Assembly (NCBI GenBank): GCA_018269055.1
Contig: JAFDVI010000007.1
Location: 1-64,000, forward strand
DNA length: 64,000 nt
Origin: Acidobacteriota bacterium
GTDB taxonomy: Bacteria; Acidobacteriota; Blastocatellia; RBC074
Reading direction: 5' to 3'
The translations under genes and the position numbers were made by a program. The notes under the pieces are model-generated. The model was not told the DNA's origin. It was given only the letters and a program-made list of their open reading frames with translations, and ran no database searches. Shown in pieces: positions 36,405-48,052 of the stretch. Position 1 is the stretch's first letter. Each line of letters opens with the position of its first letter.

Positions 36405-37154
36405 TCAAAATTTAGCCAGCATTTTCCGGGCTTTTTCCCGCACGTCGCGCTCCGATTTGGCGCGAGATGGGTTGACCGGGCGGCTGATGATTTCCTGCAA
36501 CTGGCGGCGCGCATCTTCCTTGCGCCCGTCTTCGAGATAAGCTTCAGCCATCGCCAGTTTGATTTCCAGATTGTTTGGCGCGACTTTCAATCCTTGTTCC
36601 AGTCGCGTAATTGCACGGTTCAGGTTGCCGCCGACAATGCGCGGCAATTCCTTGTCCATTTCGCCCAGCGCCAAATATGCTCCGCCATCCTGGTAACGGT
36701 CATTCAAGCGCAACACTGTTTCCATTTCGGCGCGAATTTTTTTGACCATCTGCAAAGCCTTCAACGCGCCTTTTTGTTCGCTGAAACCGCCGTAATTTGC
36801 CGCCAGCCAGAAATGCCCTTCGACAGCGTTCGGCTCAGCGGCGACGGCGCGTTCAGCCACAGCCATCCCTTTTTGGAAATAAGCCAGCTTTTCGCTGTTC
36901 GCTGCTTCATCCCCGACGTAGTAATAAACCCGCGCGGCGCGCCATAACCATTGATATTCCGTGGTTCCGGTTGCCAAAACCCGTTCGATAACAGCCAGCG
37001 ACTGTTTGTCGCGTTCCGTGCTTTCGCCAAAGGTGAACAGCGAATCGGCTTCGTGATACGGATTTGCGGGCGCAGAAGGACGGTATTTGGATTGCGCCTG
37101 CCCGACAAATGCCAGCACCAATGCGATGAAGAGAGATAAAAGCAATTTACGCAT
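36405..37154 (-). CDS. Secreted TPR-repeat protein
   Basis: The 249-residue protein has a signal peptide (about 1-20, ending VGQAQ) and then helical TPR repeats (about 55-225), with AVERAVAAEPNAVEGHFWLAA-type units. It is probably periplasmic. It leads the TPR-HK-NtrC-SpoIIM operon and shares a 4-bp overlap with the TTG start of the kinase, so it could present a periplasmic signal to the kinase. That role is inference. Confidence 0.85.
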   Translation of the reverse strand: MRKLLLSLFIALVLAFVGQAQSKYRPSAPANPYHEADSLFTFGESTERDKQSLAVIERVLATGTTEYQWLWRAARVYYYVGDEAANSEKLAYFQKGMAVAERAVAAEPNAVEGHFWLAANYGGFSEQKGALKALQMVKKIRAEMETVLRLNDRYQDGGAYLALGEMDKELPRIVGGNLNRAITRLEQGLKVAPNNLEIKLAMAEAYLEDGRKEDARRQLQEIISRPVNPSRAKSERDVREKARKMLAKF

Positions 37155-37348
37155 AGGGCAGAAGCTAGCAACTCGGTTTCAGTTCCGCAAGGCGGCGGTT
37201 GCCGGTTTTCCGCGGGTCTTTGTTGCGCCCGAATGAGCCTGATGCGATGATCCTTTCTCCGCTTCGATCATCAAAGCCGGAATCTTCGGCAAGCACAAGC
37301 AGCTTATCCATTCATCACATTCGCTGACGAGCTTTTTTCAGGACGATT

Positions 37349-38962
37349 ATGAAGATGTCTATGATTCGCAATTTTTCGCGACTATGTTGCGTCGGGGCAG
37401 TCGCTTTGGCATTGGTTGTAACCATTTCCGCCAATCCGAAATCGCGCAAACGAAAAGACACACCCCGCCCCGAACCAAACAAAACAGAGATCGAAAAGTT
37501 GGTCGAGATGACCCGCCGTGCCAGCAAAGCCGCCGAACTGGCTCAAGCCGAAGCCCGCCGCGCCCGTGAGCAAACCGAAGCTTTGCAGCGCCGATTGGAA
37601 CAAGCCGAGCGGGAATTGGAGACATTGCGCCAAACCGTCGGCGCAACCGGACAAACGATTGCAGCCATGTCTGTCCCCCCGTCAACCGCTCCACAGGATT
37701 CAACGCAGCAGGAACAGAAACAACCGGATCAAAAGCTGGAAGACCGATTGGTCAAACTGGAAGAGCAAACCGAAATCAATGCTGCGCAGATCAAAGAGCA
37801 TGCGCAAACAAAAGTCGAAAGCGGGTCGCGGCTCAAGCTGCGGCTGTATGGCGAAATCCTTTTCAACACGTACCTGAACAGTAGCGAATCGGCCAACACT
37901 GACGTTCCGACCATCGCATTTCCGAATTCCGTCATCACCGGACGAAAGCGAAACAATTTGGGAGCAACGCTGCGACAATCAAAAATTGGTTTGGCGATGA
38001 CCGGCCCGCGATTGGGCAACGCACGTTTAAGCGCACACGCTGAATTCGATTTCTGGGGAGGATCGCTTGCTCGAACCGACGGAGACATGCTCGGCGTGTT
38101 GCGTATTCGCACGGCATCAGCCCGGCTGGATTGGGATCGAACTTCAGTGGAAATCGGTCAACAAGACCCGCTGATTTCACCGCTGACGCCGAATTCGCTG
38201 GCGGCGGTCTGGATTCCGCCGATGGCTTCGACCGGCAATCTGTGGCAATGGCGTCCACAGATCACCCTTGAACATCGTGCGCGATTAAGCGATTCCTCCT
38301 CTCTGGTTTTGCAGGGAGGTTTCATGCCCAATTTCAGTGATATTTCCGGCGTTCCGGTCGGCACTGCGGGAGGTGTCACGCTCGAAGGCAAACCGGGATA
38401 TGAAGGCCGAATCGCGTTTCGCCGGGCGCTGGAAGATGATCGCAACCTTGAAATTGGTTTTGGCGGATACGGCGAGCAAAAAGCCTTTTCTTTCAACCGC
38501 CGCGTAAATAGTTATGCGCTGACGGGCGATTGGCAGATTCCGCTTGCCAGCCGCTTAACCTTCAGCGGCGAAGCGTATTACGGCCAGAGCATCAATCTGG
38601 GCGAGCGTTCGGCTACCAGCGTTGATCGCCTGTATGCCGCGACCGGAAATGTGTTAAACCCCGCGACGGTGATTCGCGGCATTCATTCCGCCGGAGGCTG
38701 GGCGCAACTCAGCATCAAAGCCACCCAAAAACTGGAATTCAATCTGGCGGCAGGCAAAGACGATCCCAAGAACGACGATATTCGTTTCGGCACGATCGGC
38801 AACTTCACGCGGTTCAAAAACCAGGCGGCATCAGCCAATTTCATTTATTTTCTGACGCAAAACTTTGAAATGTCCCTGGAATATCGTCGCACGCTGACGG
38901 ATTACGCGCCGGGGCGACGCTCCAACAATCATTTCAACCTGGCGTTCGGGTATCTGTTTTGA
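37349..38962 (+). CDS. Outer-membrane porin with N-terminal coiled coil (DcaP-like)
   Basis: The 537-residue protein has a signal peptide (about 1-27). A coiled coil follows (about 45-95, Glu/Arg/Ala/Gln heptads) with a linker and second coiled-coil stretch (about 125-150). The rest is a C-terminal beta-barrel (about 160-537) built of alternating strands, ending in the aromatic FGYLF expected for outer-membrane insertion. The order matches trimeric DcaP-like porins, whose coiled coils lie in the periplasm. The upstream 194-bp gap, shared with the divergent TPR gene, shows no clear promoter. Confidence 0.85.
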   Translation: MKMSMIRNFSRLCCVGAVALALVVTISANPKSRKRKDTPRPEPNKTEIEKLVEMTRRASKAAELAQAEARRAREQTEALQRRLEQAERELETLRQTVGATGQTIAAMSVPPSTAPQDSTQQEQKQPDQKLEDRLVKLEEQTEINAAQIKEHAQTKVESGSRLKLRLYGEILFNTYLNSSESANTDVPTIAFPNSVITGRKRNNLGATLRQSKIGLAMTGPRLGNARLSAHAEFDFWGGSLARTDGDMLGVLRIRTASARLDWDRTSVEIGQQDPLISPLTPNSLAAVWIPPMASTGNLWQWRPQITLEHRARLSDSSSLVLQGGFMPNFSDISGVPVGTAGGVTLEGKPGYEGRIAFRRALEDDRNLEIGFGGYGEQKAFSFNRRVNSYALTGDWQIPLASRLTFSGEAYYGQSINLGERSATSVDRLYAATGNVLNPATVIRGIHSAGGWAQLSIKATQKLEFNLAAGKDDPKNDDIRFGTIGNFTRFKNQAASANFIYFLTQNFEMSLEYRRTLTDYAPGRRSNNHFNLAFGYLF

Positions 38963-38999
38963 CCGGGCGCGAAACCGATTGCTATATTCCGTCCCCGTT

Positions 39000-39770
39000 A
39001 TGGATGAAACCTCAATTCCCGATTACACAATTCGCGCCTGTTCGACAGTCGAAGACTTCACTGGCTGTCTGAACCTGCAACGCAAAGTCTGGGAGTTTTC
39101 CGATCTGGATATTACGCCGCTCAGAACCTTTGTCATCACGCGCCACAGCGGCGGCGTAACCTTCGGAGCCTTTGACCGCGATAATCAACTGGTCGGCTTT
39201 TGCCATATGCTTCCGGCGTTCGATGAAACCTTGAAGCCGTACTTTTACTCTCAGATGCTGGCCGTCGAACCCGAACTGCAAAACGCTGGCATCGGCATGA
39301 AACTGAAACTGGCGCAGCGGGAATTTGCCCTGAAAATCGGCATCCCACTGGTTACCTGGACATTCGACCCGCTGCAATCGCGCAACGCGCATTTGAACAT
39401 CAATAAACTCGGTTGCGTGATCCGAAAGTACACAGTGAATTATTACGGAAACGTCAGCACCAGTGCGCTCCACCAAGGATTGGACACCGACCGGCTGTTC
39501 GCCGAATGGTGGGTCGGCTCGCAAAGAGTGACCGAGGCTCTTGCCGGAAAGCGGCGCACCGACACGCCGGAAGCCGCCCTGGAAATTCCGCGCGACATTG
39601 ATGAACTGAAAAAACAGGATTTGACCGAAGCTCGCCGCTGGCAGCTTCAGCTTCGCGCAGATTTCCAAAAACTCCTGAACGAAGGGCTGTACTGCGCCGG
39701 GTTTGAAGCCAATCCGAATGGCAACAGTCGCTACCTGTTTTTCAAAGATGAACATCAAGAGGAGAATTGA
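39000..39770 (+). CDS. GNAT-superfamily N-acyltransferase (COG3375-like)
   Basis: A 256-residue cytoplasmic protein with a GNAT fold. The acyl-CoA-binding region is the [24 protein letters not shown] segment (about 85-110), preceded by VGFCHMLPA and followed by [19 protein letters not shown]. The family is repeatedly found beside NSAR/OSBS genes, as here. In Geobacillus a GNAT succinyltransferase makes N-succinyl amino acids for that partner enzyme. The ATG at 39000 has no clear ribosome site; a TTG at 38979 is possible but less likely. Confidence 0.85.
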   Translation: MDETSIPDYTIRACSTVEDFTGCLNLQRKVWEFSDLDITPLRTFVITRHSGGVTFGAFDRDNQLVGFCHMLPAFDETLKPYFYSQMLAVEPELQNAGIGMKLKLAQREFALKIGIPLVTWTFDPLQSRNAHLNINKLGCVIRKYTVNYYGNVSTSALHQGLDTDRLFAEWWVGSQRVTEALAGKRRTDTPEAALEIPRDIDELKKQDLTEARRWQLQLRADFQKLLNEGLYCAGFEANPNGNSRYLFFKDEHQEEN

Positions 39771-39774
39771 CTCC

Positions 39775-39831
39775 GAATCGTCACGAATCATCACGAATCA
39801 ATAAAACATTCGTGTTCATTCGTGACGATTC
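39775..39831. repeat. Long nested hairpin between GNAT and NSAR/OSBS genes
   Basis: Perfect 14-bp arms (GAATCGTCACGAAT at 39775-39788 and its complement at 39818-39831) enclose a second perfect 7-bp pair (CACGAAT / ATTCGTG). Together they form one long stem. It fills most of the gap between the two genes and has no T-run. Confidence 0.8.
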
Positions 39832-39846
39832 GTAGTTTGGACAACC

Positions 39847-40953
39847 ATGAAAATCGAACGCATCGAACTGAGAGAAATCCGATTGCCGCTGGTCACACCG
39901 TTTGAAACCAGTTTTGGCCGCACCTACGAACGCAACATCATTTTACTGAAAGTCTTCAGCGAAGGTCTGCACGGTTGGGGCGAATGCACCGTCGGCGAAA
40001 AACCGTTTTACAACCACGAAAGCACCCAAATTTGCTGGGCGCTGATCCGCGATTTCGCCGGACCGATGATTTTGGGCAAAGAGATAAACTCGCCCGTAGA
40101 CGTTCCGCAACTGACACGTCAAATTCGCGGCAATAAGATGGGACGCGCCGCCGTCGAATGCGCCATCTGGGATTTGGAAGCTCGACGGCAAGGCGTGCCG
40201 TTGTGGCAACTGCTCGGCGGAACTCAAGGTACGATCAACTGCGGCGTCTCGTTGGGGTTGGAAGACAGCGACGCCGCAATGCTGGCCAAAGTGGAAAAGG
40301 AAGTCGCCGCCGGATACCAGCGCATCAAAATCAAAATCAAACCCGGACGCGACGTGGAAATGATTCGCGCATTGCGCAAAGAGTATCCAAACATCGTCAT
40401 GAGCGTGGACGCCAATTCAGCCTACACGCTGGCCGATACCGACTTGCTGAAGCAATTGGATGAATTCAACCTGCTGATGATCGAACAGCCCTTGAGTTAC
40501 GACGACATCATTGACCACGCGAGCTTGCAACCGCAGCTTAAAACCGACATCTGCCTGGACGAATCCATCCTGAGCGTTGACGACGCCCGCAAAGCCTTGC
40601 AACTCGGTGCCTGCCGCATCATTAACGTCAAACTCGGTCGCGTCAGCGGTCATACCGAAGCCCGCAAAATCCAGGCGTATTGTCACGAACGCAACATCCC
40701 CGTCTGGTGCGGAGGCATGTTGGAATCCGGCATTGGACGCGCGCACAACATTCACATGTCCACGCTACCGGGTTTCACACTGCCGGGCGACGTGTCGGCT
40801 TCGAAACGGTATTGGACGGAAGACATCATCACTCCGCCGGTCGAAGTCACTTCGTCGGGAACAATCTCCCGCCCAACCGGCGTCGGTATAGGCTATGAGG
40901 TGAATGAAAAACGGATTGATGCGTTAACGATGCGGATTGAAACAATCAAGTAG
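39847..40953 (+). CDS. Enolase-superfamily N-succinylamino acid racemase / o-succinylbenzoate synthase
   Basis: A 368-residue muconate-lactonising-subgroup enzyme. The catalytic Lys cluster KIKIKPG (161-165), metal ligands D188 (SVDAN), E213 (MIEQPL) and D238 (LDES), and the second Lys K262 (NVKLG) are all present. Spacing is almost the same as in the Amycolatopsis NSAR/OSBS. The [15 protein letters not shown] and LPGDVSAS loops also match that group. It could make o-succinylbenzoate for menaquinone or racemise N-succinyl amino acids. The adjacent GNAT gene and the MqnC gene nearby favour the racemase role. Confidence 0.88.
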   Translation: MKIERIELREIRLPLVTPFETSFGRTYERNIILLKVFSEGLHGWGECTVGEKPFYNHESTQICWALIRDFAGPMILGKEINSPVDVPQLTRQIRGNKMGRAAVECAIWDLEARRQGVPLWQLLGGTQGTINCGVSLGLEDSDAAMLAKVEKEVAAGYQRIKIKIKPGRDVEMIRALRKEYPNIVMSVDANSAYTLADTDLLKQLDEFNLLMIEQPLSYDDIIDHASLQPQLKTDICLDESILSVDDARKALQLGACRIINVKLGRVSGHTEARKIQAYCHERNIPVWCGGMLESGIGRAHNIHMSTLPGFTLPGDVSASKRYWTEDIITPPVEVTSSGTISRPTGVGIGYEVNEKRIDALTMRIETIK

Positions 40954-40961
40954 GGGAGTCA

Positions 40962-41240
40962 ATGAAAGCAATTTGGAATGGCGAAGTCATCGCCGAAAAC
41001 AATGAAACCATCGTCGTGGAAGGCAATCACTACTTCCCGCCTTCGGCAATCAAGCAAGAATTCTTTCAGCCGAGCGAAACGCACACGGTGTGTGGCTGGA
41101 AAGGGACAGCGAGTTATTACAACGTCGTTGTCAACGGCCAAACCAACAAAGACGCCGCCTGGTTTTATCCTGAAACGAAAGAGGCCGCGAACAACATCAA
41201 AGGCTACGTCGCGTTTTGGAAAGGCGTGAAGGTCGAATAA
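40962..41240 (+). CDS. DUF427 protein
   Basis: A 92-residue protein matching DUF427 over its full length (AIWNGEVIAE start, VEGNHYFPP, CGWKGTASYYNV, AWFYPET and the final VAFWKGVKV strand). The family forms a small beta-tent fold of unknown function. It starts 8 bp after the NSAR/OSBS gene and is surely co-transcribed. Confidence 0.92.
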   Translation: MKAIWNGEVIAENNETIVVEGNHYFPPSAIKQEFFQPSETHTVCGWKGTASYYNVVVNGQTNKDAAWFYPETKEAANNIKGYVAFWKGVKVE

Positions 41241-41256
41241 TCCGACTTCAAAGCAG

Positions 41257-41346
41257 AAATGCATGGAGTTCAGGCTTTAGCCTGCCGGTTTCCTGGGACG
41301 CACCTTTCAAGAGAACAGCAGCCTGAAGGCTGTACTCCATGCACTT
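41257..41346. repeat. REP-like palindromic element after DUF427
   Basis: Imperfect 29-bp arms (41257-41285 and 41318-41346) pair at most positions, including perfect GCATGGAGT ends. The right arm carries GCCTGAAGGC, the same core as the element at 24060-24142. It sits between convergent genes. Confidence 0.7.
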
Positions 41347-41371
41347 TTGTTCTGGAAAGGCCAATAACCAA

Positions 41372-42829
41372 TCAATCGGCTTTGAGCGTTTCCTTCACCG
41401 CTTTCAGTTCTTCGGCTTGCGGATGGGCTTTGTAAAACGGATCGAGCGGGTAACAGCCCGAAACCAGTCCATTGCGCGGCCCGGTGGTGCAATCGCTGAA
41501 GGTGCGGCAGATGCGTTTGGCTTGCAGCTTGTTGCCGTTGACCACATCAAACGGCATATCGTGATACGACAACACCAGTCGTCCAAGCCCGACGAAATCT
41601 ACCTGCCCGGTGCGAACGAAATACTGGCCGACGTTCGGCAGCCATTCCTGTAAATACGTATAGCCTGACCCGACAACGCACATATTTGGAAAGCGCGTTT
41701 TTAATTCCGCAGTGACTTTGATTTGCCGGGCAACGCCTACCAGCGGGTCTTCGGGCGGCAAATACCCGTCCGAAGGCGGAAACAATGCTGGGCGCTGAAT
41801 GTGTGGGTTGTAATACGGGCTGCCCGCCGTGGTGCAAACCAGTTTGATCCCCAATTCCTGCAGCAATTCAAAGAACTGAAATGTTTCCGCCAGATTGATC
41901 GCCAGCGGATTATCGGCATCGCCGCCGAAAACAGTTTCGTAGCGCCCTTCAAACTCTTCAGGCACGCCGACTTTGTCACCGCCCATTTTGAACGGCAAAA
42001 AGTCAAAGGCGCTTAGCCGCACGCCGAACTGCAAACTCGGCGCATCGCGGCGAATGGCTGTGACCAGTTCGCGCAAAAAGCGTGTCCGGTTTTCAAAACT
42101 GCCGCCGTATTTTCCGTTGCGCGTGGTCGCGCTTAAAAATTCGTGGCCCAGATAACCGTGGCAATGTTTCAAATCCACGAAACTAAAGCCTGCGGCTTCG
42201 GCGCGTTTGGCGGCGCGGGCAAAATCGCCGATCAGATCGTCAATTTCTGTATCCGAAAAAATTGCTTCGTCCGACGTGATGCCGAACTTTTTATCCAGCA
42301 GCGGGTGGCGATACAGGATTCGCGGTTCAAGCTTTTTTTTGTCGTTGGGTCGCGCGAAGCGACCGGAATGCGTGAGTTGCAGCCCGATCAACAGATCATC
42401 CGTTCGCCCGCATTTTTCCTGGTGCGCGTCCACCAAAACCTGCCGCAGCTTTTCCAGTTCCGCAGCCGTTTGATCGCTGGAAACCAATTGGTTCGGATTT
42501 GCGCGGCCATCGTGGCGAACGGCGACGGCTTCGCCGCCCCAGATCAATTTGGCTCCACTTTCGCCAAAATGCTTCCAGCGGCGAATGGTCAAATCGGACG
42601 GGCGACCGTCGGGCGTGCCGTCCCAACCTTCCATCGGCAGAATCGAAAAGCGATTGCCGATGGTGAATCCATCGAGTTGATAGGCTTGTCCCAGCGGCGA
42701 TTCCGCGCCGGATTGCAGTGCGCGATCAAAGGGCAGTTCCACACCGAGTTGCGCAAGGTAATCGGCAAAGGCTTCGGCAGTTTTCAGCGAAGCGACGCGG
42801 CGATAGCTTGTAGAAGTGGAATCGGTCAT
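41372..42829 (-). CDS. NADH:flavin oxidoreductase, Old Yellow Enzyme family
   Basis: With the start at 42829 (ATGA overlap with the hydrolase gene) the protein has 485 residues. It is an FMN-binding TIM barrel of the OYE/2,4-dienoyl-CoA reductase type. Visible landmarks are [31 protein letters not shown], the active-site region [15 protein letters not shown] and [11 protein letters not shown], followed by the FMN-phosphate loop near [13 protein letters not shown]. The C-terminus has a Cys pair in [14 protein letters not shown], recalling the FeS region of larger members but incomplete. Substrate is unknown. Confidence 0.9.
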   Translation of the reverse strand: MTDSTSTSYRRVASLKTAEAFADYLAQLGVELPFDRALQSGAESPLGQAYQLDGFTIGNRFSILPMEGWDGTPDGRPSDLTIRRWKHFGESGAKLIWGGEAVAVRHDGRANPNQLVSSDQTAAELEKLRQVLVDAHQEKCGRTDDLLIGLQLTHSGRFARPNDKKKLEPRILYRHPLLDKKFGITSDEAIFSDTEIDDLIGDFARAAKRAEAAGFSFVDLKHCHGYLGHEFLSATTRNGKYGGSFENRTRFLRELVTAIRRDAPSLQFGVRLSAFDFLPFKMGGDKVGVPEEFEGRYETVFGGDADNPLAINLAETFQFFELLQELGIKLVCTTAGSPYYNPHIQRPALFPPSDGYLPPEDPLVGVARQIKVTAELKTRFPNMCVVGSGYTYLQEWLPNVGQYFVRTGQVDFVGLGRLVLSYHDMPFDVVNGNKLQAKRICRTFSDCTTGPRNGLVSGCYPLDPFYKAHPQAEELKAVKETLKAD

Positions 42830-44268
42830 TTTTGAATGGTGGTGTGTTTCAAAATCCAATCGCCCATCGTTTTCAGCGCAACGGGCGCAATGGTTTCTTC
42901 GATTTTGGAATATTCGCTGGGCGAACCGGTTTCGCAGGTTTGGAATAGATGGTTGAGTTTCGGCAGCCGGACGATTGTCACGTCTTTGTTTCCGCCGGCT
43001 TTCAATGCGGTTTCGATTTCGCGCAGGTTTTCATTCACGGGCACCTGCAGATCGTTTTCGCCGTTCAGCGCCAGCACGGGACATTTCACGCTTCGCAACG
43101 CCGGGCGCGGATCGTAGGTCAAAAAGTAGCGAAACCAGGGCGCAGTAATCTGTTTGACCTGTACCGAAAAGGCTTTTTCCGGATCGCCAGCTTTTTTCCT
43201 TTCCTCGTCGGTCATCCCTGCCAATTGTTTGTTCAACTCTTCGCGCAGCAGTTTTTCCACGACGGCGTTGTCCGGTTCTTTTTTGAGAATGGCGTAGGTG
43301 CGTTCCTGTTGCGCGCGTTGTTTGGCGAGCGTTTCGGCATTTGCGCCGTTGGCTTTGGCGATCAATGCGCCTTGCAGGTAAAGAATCTCTTCGCCAGTCA
43401 ACCCGGTTCCAGCCATCAACACGATGAAGGCGACTTCCGACGATTGTGCGGCAACCATCGGGGCGATGATTCCGCCTTCACTGTGGCCAATCAAGCCGAT
43501 TTGTTTGGCGTTGATGTCCTTGCGGGCTTTCAGAAATTCGATTCCTGCCATCACGTCGGCGGCGAAATTTTCGCTGGTGGAATTTGGGACGCTGCCTGTG
43601 GAACCGCCTACGCCGCGATCATCCACGCGCAGTACGGCAATGCCTTGCCGCGTCAAATAATCCGCCAGCACCAGAAACGGTTTGTGGCCCAGCAGTTCTT
43701 CGTTGCGGTTTTGCGGACCGGAACCCGTGATCAAAATGACTGCCGGAAACGGCGCTTTCGCGCGCGGCAGTGTCAACGCGCCGGCCAGCTTCACGTTGTC
43801 ACGTTTGTTTTCGTAACTGACTTCCTCTTCGTCGTAAGGGTAAGGCTTTTTCGGCTCCTGTGGACGATTGTACGCAGTTGGCGTCGTCACACGTTTCAGC
43901 GTCAGCGGAAACGATCCGCCTCCCTGTTTGAATTCGCCCGTGAATTGCGAACTGTCCGGGTTGAATTTGCCGTCATACGAAGCCATCAGCCGCTTCATCT
44001 CGAAATGCAGCGCGCCGTCTTTGAACGTGACAACGTCCACCGCCAAATCGGTTGCACCTTGATCGGGACTGTCAGCTTTCGCGGTCAGCGACCCATCCGC
44101 GGCTTTTGTCACTTTCAATACCAGACGCAGCTTTACCGCGCCGACATTAAGCGTGCCTTCCCAATTGCCTTCGATGTTCAGGTCTTGTCGAAGGGCGGCA
44201 AATACAGTGCCGGCAATAAGAGTCGCTACCAACACTGTCACGAGAATCCCCTGAAGCATATTTTTCAT
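42826..44268 (-). CDS. Secreted alpha/beta hydrolase
   Basis: A 480-residue exported protein: signal peptide (about 1-25), a beta-rich N-terminal domain (about 30-130), then a serine-aminopeptidase/alpha-beta hydrolase domain. That domain has [13 protein letters not shown] near the oxyanion hole, the nucleophile elbow GLIGHSEGG, the acid in NGENDLQVP and the His in [10 protein letters not shown] helical lid (about 285-370) is inserted in the domain. Overlaps of 4 bp with both neighbours place it in the middle of a tight three-gene operon. Confidence 0.9.
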   Translation of the reverse strand: MKNMLQGILVTVLVATLIAGTVFAALRQDLNIEGNWEGTLNVGAVKLRLVLKVTKAADGSLTAKADSPDQGATDLAVDVVTFKDGALHFEMKRLMASYDGKFNPDSSQFTGEFKQGGGSFPLTLKRVTTPTAYNRPQEPKKPYPYDEEEVSYENKRDNVKLAGALTLPRAKAPFPAVILITGSGPQNRNEELLGHKPFLVLADYLTRQGIAVLRVDDRGVGGSTGSVPNSTSENFAADVMAGIEFLKARKDINAKQIGLIGHSEGGIIAPMVAAQSSEVAFIVLMAGTGLTGEEILYLQGALIAKANGANAETLAKQRAQQERTYAILKKEPDNAVVEKLLREELNKQLAGMTDEERKKAGDPEKAFSVQVKQITAPWFRYFLTYDPRPALRSVKCPVLALNGENDLQVPVNENLREIETALKAGGNKDVTIVRLPKLNHLFQTCETGSPSEYSKIEETIAPVALKTMGDWILKHTTIQK

Positions 44269-45197
44269 TGCTGCTTTCCTTGTGAAACCTCATCGAAAAT
44301 CGTCAGGTTGCGTTGATTGATCAGATCGAGCGTCAACGGAATCGTTGGGCTGTATTCCAGCGCCGCATATCCGTCGTAGCCCAGATCGTAAATCGCCTTG
44401 AACACGTTGCGGTAATTGATTTCGCCTGTGCCAGGTTGATGTCGTCCGGGATGATCGCCGATGTGAAAATGCCCGATGCGATTGATGTTCTGGCGAATCA
44501 GGGTAATCAAATTCCCTTCCATAATCTGCACATGGTAAATGTCGAACAGGATTTTGACGTTTGGGCTGCCCACGGCGTCAATCATTTTGGCGGCGTCGCC
44601 AACGCGAAACAGGTAATAGCCTTTGTGATCCACGTAGGTGTTGAGCACTTCGACCACAGCAGTAATGCCATTTTTTTCCAAACTGGGAGCAATGGCTTTC
44701 AATCCGGCGATGGCGCTATCCATCATCGCTTCGCGCGACATCCCCGGCACGTCGTTGCCGGTCAGCGTGACCAGTCGTTTGCAGTTAAATTTGTTGGCGA
44801 CGGCAATGCACGCTTCCATTTCTTTCAAAAACTGGTCGCGTTCTTTCGGATTAACCAAGCCGCAATCCGGCGCAGTAACGCCTTTGTTGGCGGTCAGCGT
44901 CGCGCAAGCCAGGTTGGGAAATTTCGGAGCTTCTTCCAAAAACGTGTCCAACACTTTCTGGTCGCGCCAGTTGAACATTTCGTACGCGTCGTATCCCAAA
45001 TCCGCGAGCTTTGCCAATGCATTAGGAATTGGCAGCCGATTCATCAACCCCCAGGTTACCGAAAGACGCAGCCGATTGAGTTTTCGATTCTGCTGCATCA
45101 ACGAAGGCAAAACAGAGTTGCCGCTAAATGAGTTGAGCTTCAGCGCGGGCAATGCTGCGGCGCTGGCGCTGAGCGAAAGGAACGATCTGCGATTCAT
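44265..45197 (-). CDS. Exported sugar-phosphate isomerase/epimerase-like TIM barrel (hydroxypyruvate isomerase-like)
   Basis: A 310-residue protein with a Tat-type N-terminus (MNRRSFLSLSASAAALPAL), so it is likely exported folded. The TIM barrel (about 40-300) resembles hydroxypyruvate isomerase and xylose-isomerase-like epimerases: VTLTGNDVPGM, the metal-binding VVEVLNTYVDHKGYYL, FDIYHVQIMEGN, GHFHIGDHPGRHQPGTGEINY and ALEYSPT. These supply the Glu/Asp/His ligands expected for a divalent metal. It is the first gene of the isomerase-hydrolase-OYE operon. Confidence 0.9.
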   Translation of the reverse strand: MNRRSFLSLSASAAALPALKLNSFSGNSVLPSLMQQNRKLNRLRLSVTWGLMNRLPIPNALAKLADLGYDAYEMFNWRDQKVLDTFLEEAPKFPNLACATLTANKGVTAPDCGLVNPKERDQFLKEMEACIAVANKFNCKRLVTLTGNDVPGMSREAMMDSAIAGLKAIAPSLEKNGITAVVEVLNTYVDHKGYYLFRVGDAAKMIDAVGSPNVKILFDIYHVQIMEGNLITLIRQNINRIGHFHIGDHPGRHQPGTGEINYRNVFKAIYDLGYDGYAALEYSPTIPLTLDLINQRNLTIFDEVSQGKQQ

Positions 45198-45239
45198 TGT
45201 TGATGGTCTCCTGTGGTGGAATCAAAATCTGTCAGCCGA

Positions 45240-45617
45240 TCAAACCAAAGTTTTGCGAAGTTCAATCGTGTTGCCGTCAGGGTCACGAATGAACAGTTGA
45301 GGATTGCCTGCGCGTCCGCTGCCATAACTGACCCCAATGCCGAGTTCACGCAACTGCCGTTCGGTTTCCGCCGGATCAGGAACGTCAAGGGCAATGTGAC
45401 GGTCGTGACGCGGCGGATCGGCGTGCGTTGGCATCTCATCAACACTCATTAAATGCAGTTGATGGCCATTGTTCAAATCGTACCAGCGGCCGGGAAAGCC
45501 CAAGTCGGGGCGAGGCAAAGTGCTCAAGCCCAAAACGTTTTCGTAAAAATCCGCTGCGCGTTCGATGTCCGTGACCAGAAATCCGGCGTGATGAAAGCCG
45601 TTGATTGTGATCGGCAT
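45240..45617 (-). CDS. VOC-family protein (glyoxalase/dioxygenase superfamily)
   Basis: The ATG at 45617 follows a GGAGGTTGAG site, giving 125 residues; a longer frame to 45791 has none. The two beta-alpha-beta-beta-beta halves are visible, starting [25 protein letters not shown] and ending [14 protein letters not shown]. Candidate metal ligands are His9/10, His55 or nearby, and the final Glu. Members include glyoxalase I and fosfomycin/bleomycin resistance proteins; the substrate is unknown. It is divergent from the oxidoreductase gene. Confidence 0.9.
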   Translation of the reverse strand: MPITINGFHHAGFLVTDIERAADFYENVLGLSTLPRPDLGFPGRWYDLNNGHQLHLMSVDEMPTHADPPRHDRHIALDVPDPAETERQLRELGIGVSYGSGRAGNPQLFIRDPDGNTIELRKTLV

Positions 45618-45768
45618 CTCAACCTCCAAAGGTTCGTTCGATTCTTGGTGGTGCTTTGTGACGGTGAAGCAAGTTTGCGGTAATCTTGTAGTGAATGGTA
45701 AGACTATCTTGCACGACAAGCTTCGAGCAAGAGCAATCTCAAATTCCATACAAGCGGAGAGAACAAAG

Positions 45769-46791
45769 ATGAGCGAAATCGGTTTTGGCATCGTCGGCGG
45801 AGGAATGATCGGCGCAGTTCAGGCGACGGCGATTGAGCAAATCAGCCGTGCAAAGTTGGTGGCTGTGTGCGGGCGCAATGAAGCGCGCGCAGCGGAATTT
45901 GCCGCAAAATTCCGCTGCGCGGGTTACACCGATTACGACAATTTTTTGCGGCATCCGGGCTTACAGATCGTCAACATTTGCACGCCAAGCGGCACACACG
46001 CCGAACTGGGCATTCGCGCCGCCGAAGCGAGCAAACACGTACTGGTCGAAAAACCGATTGAAATCAACCTGGAACGAGCCGACGCCTTGATTGCGGCTTG
46101 CGACAAGGCAGGAGTCAAACTTGGTGTAATCTTTCAATCGCGTTTTCTGCCTGCGGTGCAGCGCATCAAGCAGGCAATTGACGAAGGCCGTCTTGGCAAG
46201 TTGATGCTCGGTGACGCCTTGGTGAAATGGTATCGCGCGCCGGAATATTACGCGCCGGGCACCTGGCGCGGAACGCTCAAGATGGATGGCGGCGGCGCGC
46301 TGATCAATCAGGCGATTCACACTGTGGATTTGCTTTGCTGGATGATGGGGCCTGCGGAATCCGCATTCGCGATGAAAGCCGCGCTGCGGTATCCGCACAT
46401 TGAAGCCGAAGATACTCTTGTCGGCACAGTAAAATTTCAAAACGGCGCGCTCGGCGTGGTGCAGGCGGCCACATCCGCCAAGCCCGGTTTCAAACGGCGG
46501 CTGGAAATTTCCGGCGAACGCGGCACGGTCATTCTGGACGGCGATGCAATCAGCGTTTGGGCGATTGACGGCGAGGATGCCAACCTCGGTGAAGCAGAGC
46601 AACTTACAGACGGTTCGGCAAATCCCGCTGCCATTTCCAATGAAGGCCATCGCCGCCAGATCGAAGACATGATGCACGCCGTCATCGAAAACCGCTCGCC
46701 GATGATTGACGGGCACGAGGGCCGCAAGTCACTGGAATTGGTCGTCGCGCTTTACGCCGCCGCCAATGAAGGGAACCCAGTTCACCTTTGA
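45769..46791 (+). CDS. Gfo/Idh/MocA-family NAD(P)-dependent oxidoreductase
   Basis: The ATG at 45769 has a GGAG site nine bases upstream and gives 340 residues. The N-terminal Rossmann domain starts [15 protein letters not shown], and the EKP motif (VLVEKPIEI, near 95) holds the catalytic Lys. [22 protein letters not shown] helix with the conserved His follows in the C-terminal domain. Such enzymes oxidise or reduce sugars and inositols. The sugar-isomerase-like gene is close by, hinting at a shared carbohydrate pathway, but it is on the opposite strand. Confidence 0.92.
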   Translation: MSEIGFGIVGGGMIGAVQATAIEQISRAKLVAVCGRNEARAAEFAAKFRCAGYTDYDNFLRHPGLQIVNICTPSGTHAELGIRAAEASKHVLVEKPIEINLERADALIAACDKAGVKLGVIFQSRFLPAVQRIKQAIDEGRLGKLMLGDALVKWYRAPEYYAPGTWRGTLKMDGGGALINQAIHTVDLLCWMMGPAESAFAMKAALRYPHIEAEDTLVGTVKFQNGALGVVQAATSAKPGFKRRLEISGERGTVILDGDAISVWAIDGEDANLGEAEQLTDGSANPAAISNEGHRRQIEDMMHAVIENRSPMIDGHEGRKSLELVVALYAAANEGNPVHL

Positions 46792-46866
46792 TCCGTTGGA
46801 CGTGTTTTGGACTGCGAGCTAGAATTTTACTCTACAGTTCTCATTCCAACTTGATCGAGAAAATTT

Positions 46867-47970
<1,104 letters not shown>

Positions 47971-47974
47971 TCTT

Positions 47975-48022
47975 CAAAAAAACAAAGCGCGCCAGTGGGG
48001 GGGAGAGTCCACTGAGCGCGCT
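47975..48022 (-). terminator. Terminator of the Gly-rich protein gene
   Basis: Stem arms at 48009-48022 and 47986-47998 (AGCGCGC core plus CAGTGG / CCACTG with one bulge) are followed on the minus strand by a T-rich tail (47975-47985). It lies about 30 bp after the stop at 48053 and just beyond the convergent mqnC stop. Confidence 0.8.
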
Positions 48023-48052
48023 GTTGTGGGGATGTATCGGGGAAAGAAGAGG

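Noticed and set aside
42949-44316. 455-residue plus-strand frame
   Set aside because: Antisense shadow of the alpha/beta hydrolase gene with intact catalytic motifs.
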